Source: Microbacterium sp. Nx66 (lineage in GTDB: Bacteria > Actinomycetota > Actinomycetes > Actinomycetales > Microbacteriaceae). Taken from it: a stretch of 64,000 nt of DNA. Under the pieces are notes generated by a model. The model searched no databases, was not told the origin of the DNA, and saw only the letters and a list, made by a program, of their open reading frames with translations. Shown one piece after another: positions 1 through 9,235 of the stretch (within the stretch, counting starts at the first letter, position 1; every line of letters begins with the position of its first letter). Both the position numbers and the translations under genes were made by a program. The DNA is taken from NCBI RefSeq assembly GCF_904066215.1, contig NZ_LR880474.1, forward strand, positions 2,046,001 through 2,110,000, given 5' to 3'.

Positions 1-1475
1 TCCTTGGTGAACGGATGCTGCGGGGCGGCGAACACCTCAGCCGTGCGCCCCTGCTCCACGATCCGGCCGTCCTGCATGACCAGGACGTCGTCCGCGACCG
101 CGCCGACGACATCGAGGTCGTGCGAGACGAAGACCATCGTCAGCCGCCGTTCCTCCTGCACCCGTGCGAGGAGCCGGAGCACCCGCTCCCGCACCGACGG
201 GTCGAGGGCGGAGACGGGCTCGTCCAGCACCAGCACGTCCGGGTCGGCGGCCAGCGCTCGGGCCAGAGCCGCCCGCTGCCGCTGCCCGCCCGACAGCGCC
301 GCCGGTCGTCGTCCCGCCAGACTCTCCTCGAGCCCGACCTCGGCGAGCAGCGCACGCACCCGTGATCGACGCGCGCCGCGTGGCACGCCTCCCGCCTCCA
401 GCGCCTCCTCCAGCGACCGCCCGACCGTCCACCGCGGGTCGAACGCCCCGAGCGGGTTCTGATGCACGAGCTGCACCCGCGGCGCCCCGGCCCAGCGCAG
501 CTCTCCGGAGCTCGGCGTCTCGACGCCCACCATCATCCGTGCAAGGGTCGTCTTGCCCGACCCGGACTCGCCGACGATGCCCAGCGTGCGGCCGGTGGGC
601 ACCGTGAACGACGCGTCGACGACGGCCGGCACCCCGCCGAACGCCTTGGATACGCCCTCCGCGACGAGTACGGCCTCGGAGGGCGCCGCACGCTCCTCCC
701 GTGGCTCGTGCATCGTCGCCGCGATGAGCTGCTGCGTGTAGGGGTGCTGCGGGGCAGCGAGCACCTCCGTGACCGGCCCGGATTCCACGATCCGGCCGTC
801 CTTCATCACGAGCACCCGGTCCGCCACCCGCCGCACGGCGGCGAAATCGTGACTGATGAAGACCACGGCGGTGCCGTCGTCGACGATCTCCCGCAGGAGC
901 ACGAGGATGCGGGCCTGCACCGTCGCATCCAGGGCCGTGGTGGGTTCATCCGCGACGAGCACGGCGGGGTTCCCGGCCAGCGCCGAAGCGATGAGTGCGC
1001 GCTGCCGCAATCCTCCGGAGAGCTCCTGCGGACGCTGCCGTGCACGGCGGTCGGGGTCGGGCATCCAGACCCGCGCGAGGAGGTCCCGGACGCGCGCGGC
1101 GACGACCGCCCGGCCGCGCGCGAGGCGGTGCAGCCGCAGCGGCTCCGCGATCTCGTCCGCGATCCGCCGCAGCGGGTCCAGCGACACCAGCGCGTCCTGG
1201 GAGACGAGGCCGATCCCGGTCCCTCGTATCCGCCGCCAGCCGCGCTCGGTCAGGGCGGCGGCGTCCACCCCGTCGATGCGGAGTCGGTCGACGGCGACAT
1301 CGGCCGCCGGCGGAGTGAGGCCGAGCAGAGCGCGGGCCGAGAGCGACTTCCCGGCCCCCGACTCCCCCACGATCGCGACGCACTCGCCGGCCTCCACAGC
1401 GAACGACACGCCCTCCACGACGGTAGTCCCCGCGAAGGCGATCCGCAGCTCCTCGACCTCCAGCGCCGCACTCAT
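1..1475 (-). CDS. Oligopeptide ABC transporter, fused double ATPase (DppD-DppF type), 3' end outside window
   Basis: The reading frame starts at 1475 and is still open at base 1, giving at least 491 residues. It holds two ABC ATPase domains in one chain: first Walker A GESGAGKS (about residues 37-44) with signature LSGGLRQR (about 150), and second Walker A GESGSGKT (about 302) with signature LSGGQRQR (about 395). Each is followed by a DEP-type Walker B. The fused layout replaces separate DppD and DppF subunits and would power import through the two permeases encoded just upstream. The start overlaps the stop of the upstream permease gene (ATGA), so translation is probably coupled. Only the extreme C-terminus is missing. 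The substrate is inferred from the neighbours to be short peptides. Confidence 0.9.
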   Translation of the reverse strand, partial: MSAALEVEELRIAFAGTTVVEGVSFAVEAGECVAIVGESGAGKSLSARALLGLTPPAADVAVDRLRIDGVDAAALTERGWRRIRGTGIGLVSQDALVSLDPLRRIADEIAEPLRLHRLARGRAVVAARVRDLLARVWMPDPDRRARQRPQELSGGLRQRALIASALAGNPAVLVADEPTTALDATVQARILVLLREIVDDGTAVVFISHDFAAVRRVADRVLVMKDGRIVESGPVTEVLAAPQHPYTQQLIAATMHEPREERAAPSEAVLVAEGVSKAFGGVPAVVDASFTVPTGRTLGIVGESGSGKTTLARMMVGVETPSSGELRWAGAPRVQLVHQNPLGAFDPRWTVGRSLEEALEAGGVPRGARRSRVRALLAEVGLEESLAGRRPAALSGGQRQRAALARALAADPDVLVLDEPVSALDPSVRERVLRLLARVQEERRLTMVFVSHDLDVVGAVADDVLVMQDGRIVEQGRTAEVFAAPQHPFTK

Positions 1476-2284
1476 GCGTCCCTCCCGTCCGCCCGAGCCC
1501 GGAGGATCCGTCCGATCACGGTCGCACACACCACCGTCAGTGTGATCGCGAGACCGGGGAAGACCGACACCCACCACGCCTGTCCGAGCACATTGCGACC
1601 GCCGGCGAGCATGAGGCCCCACTCCGGGGTCGGCTCGGACGGCCCGAGACCCAGGAAGCTCAGTCCGGCGGCGGCGAGGATGCTCGATCCGATGCCGATG
1701 GTCGCCAGCACGCTCAGCGATCCCAGCACCCCGGGCACGACATGGCGGCGGAACGCCCGCAGCGGCGGCACGCCCAGGATGCGGGCGGCCTCGACGTGCT
1801 CGGCCACGCGCAGCGTCCTGGTCTGCACGCGGGCGAGCCGCACGTACACGGGCGCGGCCGCCAGGGTCACCGCGATCGCGATGTTCACCGGCCCCGGTCC
1901 CAGCACGGCCACCACGACGAGCGCCACCAGGAACTCGGGGAACGCCATGAGGACGTCGTTGATGCGCATGAGCGTGACGTCGACACCGCGCGGAGACATG
2001 CCGGCGAGCGCCCCCACGAGCAGGCCGGCGGCGAGGGCGATCGCGGTGGCGAGCAACCCGATCCCGACCGAGCGCCCCGCGCCGAACACCACGCGGGAGT
2101 ACACGTCACGGCCGCTCTGGTCGGTACCGAAGAGATGCTCGGCACTCGGCGGCAGGAGCGCGGCCCGCACCTCGGTCTGCAACGGATCGTGCGTGGCGAG
2201 CAGTCCCGGCCACAGGGCGGCGACGGCGATCACGGCCAGCACGGCTGCGGCGGACCCGAGCAGGAGCCGCTGGCCCCGACTCAT
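1472..2284 (-). CDS. Oligopeptide ABC transporter permease (DppC type)
   Basis: A 270-residue integral membrane protein of the DppC/OppC family. It has an N-terminal membrane helix, a periplasm-side segment with the HLFGTDQSGRDVYSRV signature typical of DppC, and a C-terminal transport core with the EAA loop (EAARILGVPPLRAFRRHV). The start at 2284 overlaps the stop of the dppB-like gene (ATGA). The frame stays open for about 150 more codons upstream, but those lie inside dppB and are shadow. It should pair with the DppB-like protein to form the channel. Length is normal for the family (about 270-300). Confidence 0.92.
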   Translation of the reverse strand: MSRGQRLLLGSAAAVLAVIAVAALWPGLLATHDPLQTEVRAALLPPSAEHLFGTDQSGRDVYSRVVFGAGRSVGIGLLATAIALAAGLLVGALAGMSPRGVDVTLMRINDVLMAFPEFLVALVVVAVLGPGPVNIAIAVTLAAAPVYVRLARVQTRTLRVAEHVEAARILGVPPLRAFRRHVVPGVLGSLSVLATIGIGSSILAAAGLSFLGLGPSEPTPEWGLMLAGGRNVLGQAWWVSVFPGLAITLTVVCATVIGRILRARADGRDA

Positions 2285-3225
2285 ACGGCGCCTCCCGACC
2301 GGGGCGCGGCGACGCGCGGGTCGATCAGCGGGTGCACGAGCTCCACCACCACGTTGATGACGACGAAGACGAGAGCGCTCAGCAGGATGATGCCGGTGAG
2401 GACCGGGAGATCCCGGTCGTTGATGGCGGCGAGGGTCACCCGCCCCAGGCCGGGGCGGGCGAACACGGTCTCGACGAGAACCGCGCCGCCGAGCACCGAG
2501 CCGGTGAGATAGGCCGCGAGGGTGACCGCCGACGCGGCGCCGTGCCGTACCCCGTGCCGCAGCGTGAACCAGGTCGGCCCCGCGCCACGCGCGCGGACCG
2601 TCTCCGCGAACGGCATCCGCTCCGCCTGCATCAACCCGTCGCGCAGCACCTGGCTCAGCAGCGCCGCCACCGGGAGGGCGAGCGTGATCGCCGGCAGCAC
2701 GATGGTCGCCGGGTTGCGGGTGCCCGAGACGGGGAACCACCCCAGTCCGAACGCGAAGACGCTGAGCAGCAGCAGCCCGATCCAGAACACCGGCGAGGAG
2801 AGCACCACGAGCTCGACGCCGGCGGCGATGGTGCGCCCGACACGACCCCGCACGAAGAGGGCGACCGCGAGAGCGAGCACGACGGCGATCACCAGGGCGA
2901 GGGCGGACAGCTGCACGGTCGCCCCGAGCTGCCGTCCGATGACCTCCGACACCGGAAGCCGCAGCTGGTACGACTCGCCGAGGTCGCCGCGGGCGAGCTG
3001 CCCGATGAAGCCGACATACTGCTCCAACGGCGGACGGTCGAGGCCGAGGTCGGCGCGGATGCCGTCCTTGACGGCCTCACTCACCTGCGCCTGCGGGCCC
3101 AGCATCACCGAGACCGGGTCGCCGGGGATCACCCGGAAGGCCAGGAATGCGACGGTCGCGGCCCCCCACAGCACGATGACCACCGAGGCCACGAGCCCGA
3201 GGGCGCGGCCGAGCACCGCCTTCAC
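2281..3225 (-). CDS. Oligopeptide ABC transporter permease (DppB type)
   Basis: A 314-residue DppB/OppB family permease starting with GTG at 3225. An N-terminal helix (about 9-30) is followed by the family's FRVIPGDPVSVMLG segment, then five further hydrophobic segments and an EAA-like loop (FAETVRARGAGPTWF). It forms the transmembrane pore with the DppC-like partner, whose start overlaps its stop. The binding-protein gene ends 46 bp upstream, giving the order SBP-DppB-DppC-DppDF of a complete importer. No defects are seen. Confidence 0.92.
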   Translation of the reverse strand: MKAVLGRALGLVASVVIVLWGAATVAFLAFRVIPGDPVSVMLGPQAQVSEAVKDGIRADLGLDRPPLEQYVGFIGQLARGDLGESYQLRLPVSEVIGRQLGATVQLSALALVIAVVLALAVALFVRGRVGRTIAAGVELVVLSSPVFWIGLLLLSVFAFGLGWFPVSGTRNPATIVLPAITLALPVAALLSQVLRDGLMQAERMPFAETVRARGAGPTWFTLRHGVRHGAASAVTLAAYLTGSVLGGAVLVETVFARPGLGRVTLAAINDRDLPVLTGIILLSALVFVVINVVVELVHPLIDPRVAAPRSGGAV

Positions 3226-3271
3226 GGTTCGATCACTCCGCCCGCTCCCTCGAAACGACGGCCGCCGGATG

Positions 3272-4885
3272 TCAGCCGAGGCTCACATCGTAGAAGAGCG
3301 GCCGCCCGTAGAGGTCGTAGTCCAGACCCTGCACGCGCTCGCCGACCGCCGTGATCGCCGAGGGGCTGTAGAGCGGGACGATGGCCGTGTACTCCGCGTT
3401 CCACTGCTGCAGCTGCGTGTAGAGCTCGTTGCGGGCGTCCTGATCACTCGACGCGACGGCCTCTTCCAGGAGCGCGTCGATCTCCGGATCGCTCACCTGC
3501 GAGGCGTTCTGGAAGCCGTCGGTGTGCAGGTGCGCACGGAGGAAGTCGGCGTCCACGCCGGAGAAGCCCCAGTCGGTGAGGTCGAACGTCTTCGGCTCGT
3601 ACTGGGCGTTGTAGGCGCCGGGCTCCAGCTCCTCGCGCTCCACCTCGAAGCCGATGGCCTTGAGGTCCGACTGGATCGCGTTGGCCAGCGCCGCGCGGTC
3701 ATCCGGGACCGGGGTCCAGGCGATCCACCGCACGGACAGGCGCTCGCCGTCCTTCATGCGGATGCCGTCCGCGTCGCGCTCCGTCCAGCCGGCCTCGTCG
3801 AGCAGGGCGTTCGCGGCGTCCTGATCGAACGGCCAGGAGTCCTCCAGCGACGCGTCGTAGCCCGGGGTCGTGCTGCCGAGGACGCTCCACGCCCGCGGGA
3901 ACTGCCCGAAGTAGATCTCCTCGACCGCCGCGTCGACGTCGATGCCGCGGGCGAACGCCTGCCGCACCTTCTCGTCGGCGAAGACGCCGTACTTCTCGTT
4001 CAGGTAGAGCGAGTAGGGCAGTCCCGGGTACTCCACTGAGTCGACCGTGACGCCGGCGTCGTCGAGACCGGCGACCTGGTTCGGCGGGATGTTGCTGGCG
4101 AGGTCGGCTTCGCCGCTCTCGATCACTCCGGTACGCACCGACGCCTCCGGCTGGATCTGCACGCGCAGCGTCTCGAACGCCGGCGCCTTCGCCTCGTGCG
4201 GGCCCCAGGCGTAGTCATCGTTGCGCGTGTAGACGATCTCCTGGTCGGCGGTGTACTCGGTGAGCACGAACGGCCCGGTGCCGACCGTGACGTCGGGGCC
4301 GCCCGCCTTGAGCTTATCGGCCGACTCGGCGAGCACGGCCGGCGAGTAGAAGCCGAGCTGCGGGGTGCTGGCCGCCTGGAGGAACGGCGCATACGGCTGC
4401 GTGAACGAGACCTTCACCGTGTGGTCGTCGACGACCTCGGTGCCGGCGTAGAAGTCTGCACCGAGCATGCTCGATGCCTGCGCCGACGCCGTCTCCGGGT
4501 CGACGATCCGGTCGAAGTTCGCCTTGACGGCCTCCGCATCGAACGGCTCGCCGTCCGTGAAGGTCACGTCGTCGCGCAGCGTGAAGGTGTACTCCGTGCT
4601 GTCCGGCGAGACGTCCCAGCTCGTCGCGAGCCACGGGCTGAACGTGCCGTCGTCCTCCTGGAACACCAGGGAGTCGAGCACCGCGCGCTGCACCATGCCG
4701 GAGACGTCGAGCTGGCTCACCTGTGGGTCCATGTGCCCCGCGGACAGGTTCGCGCCCTCGATCGACCAGACGAGCTCACCGCCGTCGCTCTCCGTGGACG
4801 GGCCGGCGCACGCGGTCAGCACCAGGGCGGTGGCGGCGGCGAGCGCGGCGAGGGGAAGGAGGCGACGCACAGGGGTGGCGGGCAT
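3272..4885 (-). CDS. Peptide-binding lipoprotein of ABC transporter (SBP family 5)
   Basis: A 537-residue extracellular solute-binding protein of family 5 (DppA/OppA/NikA). The N-terminus is a lipoprotein signal ending in the lipobox LTAC (Cys26), so the mature protein should be attached to the outer face of the membrane. The body carries the family pattern PWLATSWDVSPD...YTFTLRDDVTFTDGEPF. A good Shine-Dalgarno (GAGGA) lies 6 nt before the ATG. It would capture peptides for the permeases encoded downstream. A separate promoter is likely (see -10 at 4922-4927), so expression may exceed that of the enzymes upstream. Confidence 0.93.
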   Translation of the reverse strand: MPATPVRRLLPLAALAAATALVLTACAGPSTESDGGELVWSIEGANLSAGHMDPQVSQLDVSGMVQRAVLDSLVFQEDDGTFSPWLATSWDVSPDSTEYTFTLRDDVTFTDGEPFDAEAVKANFDRIVDPETASAQASSMLGADFYAGTEVVDDHTVKVSFTQPYAPFLQAASTPQLGFYSPAVLAESADKLKAGGPDVTVGTGPFVLTEYTADQEIVYTRNDDYAWGPHEAKAPAFETLRVQIQPEASVRTGVIESGEADLASNIPPNQVAGLDDAGVTVDSVEYPGLPYSLYLNEKYGVFADEKVRQAFARGIDVDAAVEEIYFGQFPRAWSVLGSTTPGYDASLEDSWPFDQDAANALLDEAGWTERDADGIRMKDGERLSVRWIAWTPVPDDRAALANAIQSDLKAIGFEVEREELEPGAYNAQYEPKTFDLTDWGFSGVDADFLRAHLHTDGFQNASQVSDPEIDALLEEAVASSDQDARNELYTQLQQWNAEYTAIVPLYSPSAITAVGERVQGLDYDLYGRPLFYDVSLG

Positions 4886-4921
4886 GAGGATTCCTCAGAA
4901 CGGACGGGTCGGGATGCCTCC

Positions 4922-4927
4922 ATCCTA
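4922..4927 (-). promoter_or_regulatory. Putative -10 box (TAGGAT) for the SBP/ABC operon
   Basis: On the minus strand TAGGAT fits the actinobacterial TAnnnT -10 pattern and lies in the 84-bp gap between the serine-hydrolase gene and the binding-protein gene, about 37 nt before the ATG. No convincing -35 was seen. An A-tract sits just upstream. Prediction by eye only. Confidence 0.35.
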
Positions 4928-4969
4928 GGGCGGTTTTTTGGACCCGGTCGATCTGTGCAGGTCGCGCTA

Positions 4970-6496
4970 TCAGAACGACGGCAGGACGACCAGGTGCCGC
5001 TCGGTCGCTCCGGCTCGCTCCCCCTCGACACGTGTCTGCCCTGGCGCGACGACCGCCGCGCTGAGCCCCTGCACGCGAGGCTCCGGCAGCCCGACCAGCC
5101 GCACGTCGACGAGGAGGTCGCCGCGGTTCCCCGCGATCCGCCAGCGCAGTTCGGCCTCCGTCGCCGCGGCCACCACGCGATCGGGGAACGGGTCCTGCTC
5201 CGCGCGGAATCCGCCGATCTCCTGAACCTGTGCCGCCAGCCGGGCATCGCGGACGTCGGCCGGGATGTCATCGAGCACATGGTCGGCGAGGAACGGGTAC
5301 GTGGCGGCGGGCCGTCCCGAGCGGATCGCGACGTCGAGAGCCTGCGCGGCGGCGACCGTCTCCTCCCACGGGTGCAGGACGGCGGAGGGGGCGTCCGTCC
5401 GTTCGAGCAGCAGCTGGAGCGCGGCGCCTGCGATCCGCCGGGCGCCGAACTCGTCGGAGTTCCCGAAGGCGACGACGCCGATGCCGCTGGCCACGTGCCA
5501 GCGCATGTGCGCCGAGAATCCGGGAAGCCCGCCGGAGTGCTGCACGATCCGCCCGAACCGCCGGTCGTCCTCGACGAAGAGGCCGTAGCCGTAGCCGGCC
5601 CCCGCAAGGTCGCGCCCGTCGAACATCGCCGACGGCACCGGGATCGGGGTGCGGGCCTGCTGCAGCTCCCGTCGCGACGCCGGAGCCAGCACGTCGGGCG
5701 CCAGCGGGTCGTCGGTGAAGGCCGAGCCGAGGAACCACATCCATCTCGCGATGTCGTCGACGGTGCTGAACATGCTGCCGATGCAGCCGAGCGCGCCGGA
5801 CCCCACGAACGGCTCGGGGCGGAACGTGGTGCCGTCGTCGAACGTCCGGAACCCGCCGGCCAGCGTCTCCGGCGCGAAGCCGTCCGACACGTGTGCCGTC
5901 CGGCGCAGCCCGAGCGGCTCCAGCATGCTCTCCCGGATCACGTCCTCCACCGTCCGCCCGGTCACCGCTTCCACGACGCGGCCGAGCAGCGACTGTCCGA
6001 GGTTGGAGTACTGGTAGACGGTTCCCGGCACGGCCGCGAGAGGCACCCCACCCGCGAACAGGGCGGCGATCTCGGCCCGCGAGGCGCCGAGGTGCCGATC
6101 CACCCAGGCGTTGTCCTCCCCTAGACCCGAGCGGTTGGAGAGCAGCAGGTCGCCGGTGACCTCGACGTCGGCACCGCGGTGCCGCAGTCGGACATCGGGC
6201 AGGTAGGTGCGGATCGGCGCGTGGAGGTCGAGCAGACCGCGGTCGCGCAACGAGAGCACGGTGGCGGCGAGGAAGCTCTTGGACATCGACGCGATGCGGA
6301 AGACGGTGTCCCGCGTCGTCGGGGACTCATCGGCGCGGGGATGGCCGTGGGTGAGCACTGCGCGGACGCGCCCCCGTTCGGCCACCGCGGCGATGGCGGC
6401 CGGGGCGGCACGACGCGCGCGCTCGTCCAGGCCGTGCTGGAGAGCTTCCGCGGCGGTATCCGTCGTGACGAGGAGACCCGCATCCGCAGGCGTCAC
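4970..6496 (-). CDS. Serine hydrolase of the class C beta-lactamase / DD-peptidase fold
   Basis: A 508-residue protein with the three penicillin-binding-fold motifs: SMSK (S70-K73), YSN (Y163-N165) and an HSG in the third-motif position (about 320). The family includes class C beta-lactamases, D-aminopeptidases, DD-peptidases and esterases. No signal peptide is visible, so it probably acts in the cytoplasm. The start is taken as GTG at 6496 because it overlaps the upstream stop (GTGA); no in-frame ATG precedes the SxxK motif in a suitable place. The C-terminal 150 residues follow the catalytic domain and may form the extra beta domain seen in D-aminopeptidases. Among dipeptidases and transporters, a peptidase role (possibly on D-residues) is more likely than antibiotic resistance. 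Confidence 0.85.
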   Translation of the reverse strand: MTPADAGLLVTTDTAAEALQHGLDERARRAAPAAIAAVAERGRVRAVLTHGHPRADESPTTRDTVFRIASMSKSFLAATVLSLRDRGLLDLHAPIRTYLPDVRLRHRGADVEVTGDLLLSNRSGLGEDNAWVDRHLGASRAEIAALFAGGVPLAAVPGTVYQYSNLGQSLLGRVVEAVTGRTVEDVIRESMLEPLGLRRTAHVSDGFAPETLAGGFRTFDDGTTFRPEPFVGSGALGCIGSMFSTVDDIARWMWFLGSAFTDDPLAPDVLAPASRRELQQARTPIPVPSAMFDGRDLAGAGYGYGLFVEDDRRFGRIVQHSGGLPGFSAHMRWHVASGIGVVAFGNSDEFGARRIAGAALQLLLERTDAPSAVLHPWEETVAAAQALDVAIRSGRPAATYPFLADHVLDDIPADVRDARLAAQVQEIGGFRAEQDPFPDRVVAAATEAELRWRIAGNRGDLLVDVRLVGLPEPRVQGLSAAVVAPGQTRVEGERAGATERHLVVLPSF

Positions 6497-7206
6497 GCCT
6501 GTACCTCGGCGCGCACCTCGTCGGCGAAGGCCTCGATGAGCGCGCGGCTGGCCGCGGTGTTGTGGTCGTGCACGCGCTCGGCGGCGGCGATGAGCGCGGG
6601 AAGCGAGCGTCCCTCTCCCCGCAGCGCCGCGTCGTCCCACCGCGCGAGGTCGGCGGCGGAGGCCTCGGGGTGGAACTGCACGCCGCGCACCCGCGCTCCT
6701 AGACGGAAGGCCTGGTTCTCGACGGCCGCGCTCGACGCCAGCAGCACCGCCGCGGGTGGCAGCCGCGTGATCATGTCCTGATGGTTCTCGATCATCGGAG
6801 CCTCGTCACCCAGCGCCGCGAACACGGCGTCCGTGCGTCCGGCCGGGGTCGGACGGATGGGGGTCGCGCCGCGTTCGATGGGTCCGGTCTTCTCGGCGAC
6901 CTCGCCGCCGGCCACGTGTGCGAGCAGCTGACCGCCCAGACAGATGCCGAGCGTGGGGAGGTCGCGGGCGATGGCCTCCGCGGCGAGCGCCCGCTCTGCC
7001 GCGAGCCACGGTGCACGGTCATCGTCGTCCGGCATGAGCCCGCCGCCCAGCATCACGAGTCCTGCGTAGCCGTCCAGGGAGGTGGGCAGCGGCTGCTCGG
7101 CTCCCACGATCTCGTCGACGTCGATCGCCTTCTCCCGCAGCCAGGTGCCGAGGCGACGCGGGCCGGAGCTCGCGGAGTTCACGATCACGAGGACGCGCGA
7201 GGTCAC
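6493..7206 (-). CDS. Class I glutamine amidotransferase-like protein
   Basis: A 237-residue protein of the GATase1 fold. The nucleophile elbow is GICLGGQ (Cys89) and the catalytic His-Glu pair is in FHPEAS (H179, E181), so the triad is complete. The oxyanion strand region appears as VMLGGGLMPDDDD. Proteins of this free-standing type resemble GMP-synthase amidotransferase domains but also include gamma-glutamyl hydrolases. Start GTG at 7206 and stop at 6493 both overlap the flanking genes by 4 bp. In this setting it may hydrolyse or transfer gamma-glutamyl groups from peptides; that is inference. Confidence 0.85.
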   Translation of the reverse strand: MTSRVLVIVNSASSGPRRLGTWLREKAIDVDEIVGAEQPLPTSLDGYAGLVMLGGGLMPDDDDRAPWLAAERALAAEAIARDLPTLGICLGGQLLAHVAGGEVAEKTGPIERGATPIRPTPAGRTDAVFAALGDEAPMIENHQDMITRLPPAAVLLASSAAVENQAFRLGARVRGVQFHPEASAADLARWDDAALRGEGRSLPALIAAAERVHDHNTAASRALIEAFADEVRAEVQA

Positions 7207-8315
7207 AGCGCCCCCTCCCGCATCGTCGTGTCGACCGCCGGCGCGAGTGCGGCGTCGGTCGGCTCTCCTGCGCTGCCCGCGAGGAAGGCCTCGTGGTCGG
7301 GGTCGGAGGCCTCCAGCACGCGGAGGACGTTCTCGTGGGCCGCCGCCCGGAGGTCGTCCTCCGACCAGCCGCGACGCCGCAGCTCGGCGAACAGGGCCGG
7401 GTACCCCGAGACGTCGCCGAGACCGTCCGGCATCGCATCGGAGCCGTCGAAGTCGGCACCGATCCCGACCGCATGCGCGCCGGCCACGCGCCGCACATGA
7501 TCGAGGTGATCGGCGACGTCCGCGACACCGACGCGCGGGGCCTCTCCCTCTCCCCCGGCCTCCCACCAGTCGCGGCGGGCCTGCGAGACGAACGTGGGCA
7601 CGAACGGCACCATCACGACGCCGCCCTGCCCCCCGATCGCGGCGAGCACGTCGTCTGGCACGTTGCGGGGGTGGTCGCACAGGGCGAAGGCGCCGGAGTG
7701 GCTGACCATCACCGGGCGCGTCGTGACCTCGAGCGCGTGCCGCATCGTCGTCGGAGCGACGTGCGAGAGGTCGACGAGCACACCGATGCGGTTCATCTCG
7801 CGCACCACCTCGCGTCCGAAGTCCGTCAGACCGCCGTGGCGCGCCTCGTCGGTCGCGGAGTCCGCCCAGGCGATCGTCCGCGACCAGGTGAGGGTGAGAT
7901 ACCGAGCGCCGAGACGCGCGAACTGCCGCAGCACGGCCAGCGATCCGCCGAGCTGGTCGCCGCCCTCGATGCCGATGAGCGAGGCGATCCGCCCCTCGGC
8001 CATCGCCGCACGCACGTCGGCCGCCGTCCGAGCGATCGCGAAGCGCTGCGGGTGGGCGTCGACGAGCCGGTGCACGAAGTCGATCTGTTCGAGCGTGGCC
8101 ACGACCTGCTCCGCCCCCTCCAGCACGGGATCGACCCAGACCGACCAGAACTGGCCGGCGACCCCGCCGGCGACCAGTCGCGGCAGGTCGGTCTGCGTGG
8201 CCGCCACCGACCCGGCGAGCTCCGCGACCCGGTAGCCGAGCAGCGTCCTGCTCGCCCAGGCGAGATCGTTGTGGCCGTCGATCACCCGATCGATCGGCAG
8301 GTCCTCGTCGACCAT
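7203..8315 (-). CDS. Membrane dipeptidase-type metallopeptidase (peptidase M19)
   Basis: About 370 residues. The N-terminal metal motif is DGHNDLAW (H15, D17), followed by IGIEGG, SHSG and GIGADFDG motifs characteristic of family M19 (renal dipeptidase, bacterial PepX/AcD). M19 enzymes bind two zinc ions and cleave dipeptides, and many accept a D-residue at the C-terminal position. The ATG at 8315 is preferred because GAGAGGA lies 5-7 nt upstream; an alternative ATG at 8333 has no visible ribosome site. The stop overlaps the amidotransferase gene. No signal peptide was seen, so it likely acts on imported peptides in the cytoplasm. Confidence 0.9.
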   Translation of the reverse strand: MVDEDLPIDRVIDGHNDLAWASRTLLGYRVAELAGSVAATQTDLPRLVAGGVAGQFWSVWVDPVLEGAEQVVATLEQIDFVHRLVDAHPQRFAIARTAADVRAAMAEGRIASLIGIEGGDQLGGSLAVLRQFARLGARYLTLTWSRTIAWADSATDEARHGGLTDFGREVVREMNRIGVLVDLSHVAPTTMRHALEVTTRPVMVSHSGAFALCDHPRNVPDDVLAAIGGQGGVVMVPFVPTFVSQARRDWWEAGGEGEAPRVGVADVADHLDHVRRVAGAHAVGIGADFDGSDAMPDGLGDVSGYPALFAELRRRGWSEDDLRAAAHENVLRVLEASDPDHEAFLAGSAGEPTDAALAPAVDTTMREGAL

Positions 8316-8316
8316 C

Positions 8317-9204
8317 TCAGTCCTCTCGTCCATCCAGCACCGCGTTCATCCGCGCGGTGAGAGCGGGGTCCACGCGGCGCGCGACGCCGTCCAGCTCCCG
8401 CACGGGCACGGCGCCGCGCGTGCTGGAGCAGAGCCACAGCGTCTCCGCCCGCTCCAGATCGTCCCGCACCAGCGGACCGATGCGGGAGGGCATGTCGGCG
8501 AGTCCTGCGAAGACGTCGGCCTGGGTCGTCCCGGGGAGCACCCCGTGCTCGGGCGGTGGCGTGACCAGCGTCCCGTCGAGCAGCGCGATCAGCGTCGACC
8601 GCGGCCCTTCGAGCACGAAACCGTCGGCGCTGACGAAGATGACATCGTCCGCGCCCCGGCTCCGCGCCTCCCGCAGGGCCGCCTGGTTCACCGCGTACGC
8701 GAGGGATTTCGCCCCCTGCAGCAGCCAGGGCGCCGTCGCCATGACGTCGTGCCTATATCCGCGGTCGAGGACCACCGCGGAGACGCCCCGCGCGCGGACG
8801 GCCTCCGGGTCCTCGCCCGCGAAGCCCAGCACCCACCCCGTCGGCCCGGCCGGGTCGATCTCGTCCCCGCGGGTCATCGCGAACTTGATCGAGGCGATCT
8901 CCCCCTCGCGGAGCACTCCGGGGCGGGAGACCTCGGCGGTCGCGCGGCGCACCGCCCGTGCCCACCGCTCGCGGCGTGGCGCGGGCAGCCCCAGGAGCTG
9001 CGCCGAACGCTCCAGCCGCGCGAGGTGCGCGTCCAGCGCCTGCGGCCTGCCCCCGCGCACCACGGCGGTCTCGAACACACCGTCGCCGCGGGTCACGCCG
9101 AGGTCGGTCGCCCGGATGATCGGCTCCCGCGGGTCGACCGGGTGGATCCCGCCCTCCTCGCCTTCGTCGGCGAGATCGAGCCGGTACAGCAGCAGTGCAC
9201 GCAT
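8317..9204 (-). CDS. Class IV PLP aminotransferase (D-amino-acid aminotransferase / aminodeoxychorismate lyase family)
   Basis: A 295-residue fold-type IV PLP enzyme. The Schiff-base lysine is in LLQGAKSLAY (K166), with the family's later SRGADDVIFVSADGFVLEG segment supplying the cofactor-binding glutamate. The family includes branched-chain aminotransferases, PabC and D-amino-acid aminotransferases, and sequence alone does not separate them. The gene sits between an M19 dipeptidase and an enolase-superfamily racemase, not near pab genes. A role in transaminating D- or branched amino acids released from peptides is therefore plausible. It lies 31 bp after the upstream stop and 1 bp before the dipeptidase start. 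Confidence 0.85.
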   Translation of the reverse strand: MRALLLYRLDLADEGEEGGIHPVDPREPIIRATDLGVTRGDGVFETAVVRGGRPQALDAHLARLERSAQLLGLPAPRRERWARAVRRATAEVSRPGVLREGEIASIKFAMTRGDEIDPAGPTGWVLGFAGEDPEAVRARGVSAVVLDRGYRHDVMATAPWLLQGAKSLAYAVNQAALREARSRGADDVIFVSADGFVLEGPRSTLIALLDGTLVTPPPEHGVLPGTTQADVFAGLADMPSRIGPLVRDDLERAETLWLCSSTRGAVPVRELDGVARRVDPALTARMNAVLDGRED

Positions 9205-9235
9205 GGGATTCCGCTCTCGCAGGTTCGGGGGCCGG

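Noticed and set aside
8315..8333. Upstream ATG of the M19 dipeptidase as the true start
   Set aside because: It lacks a ribosome site and would overlap the aminotransferase gene by 17 bp, whereas the ATG at 8315 has GAGAGGA at proper spacing.
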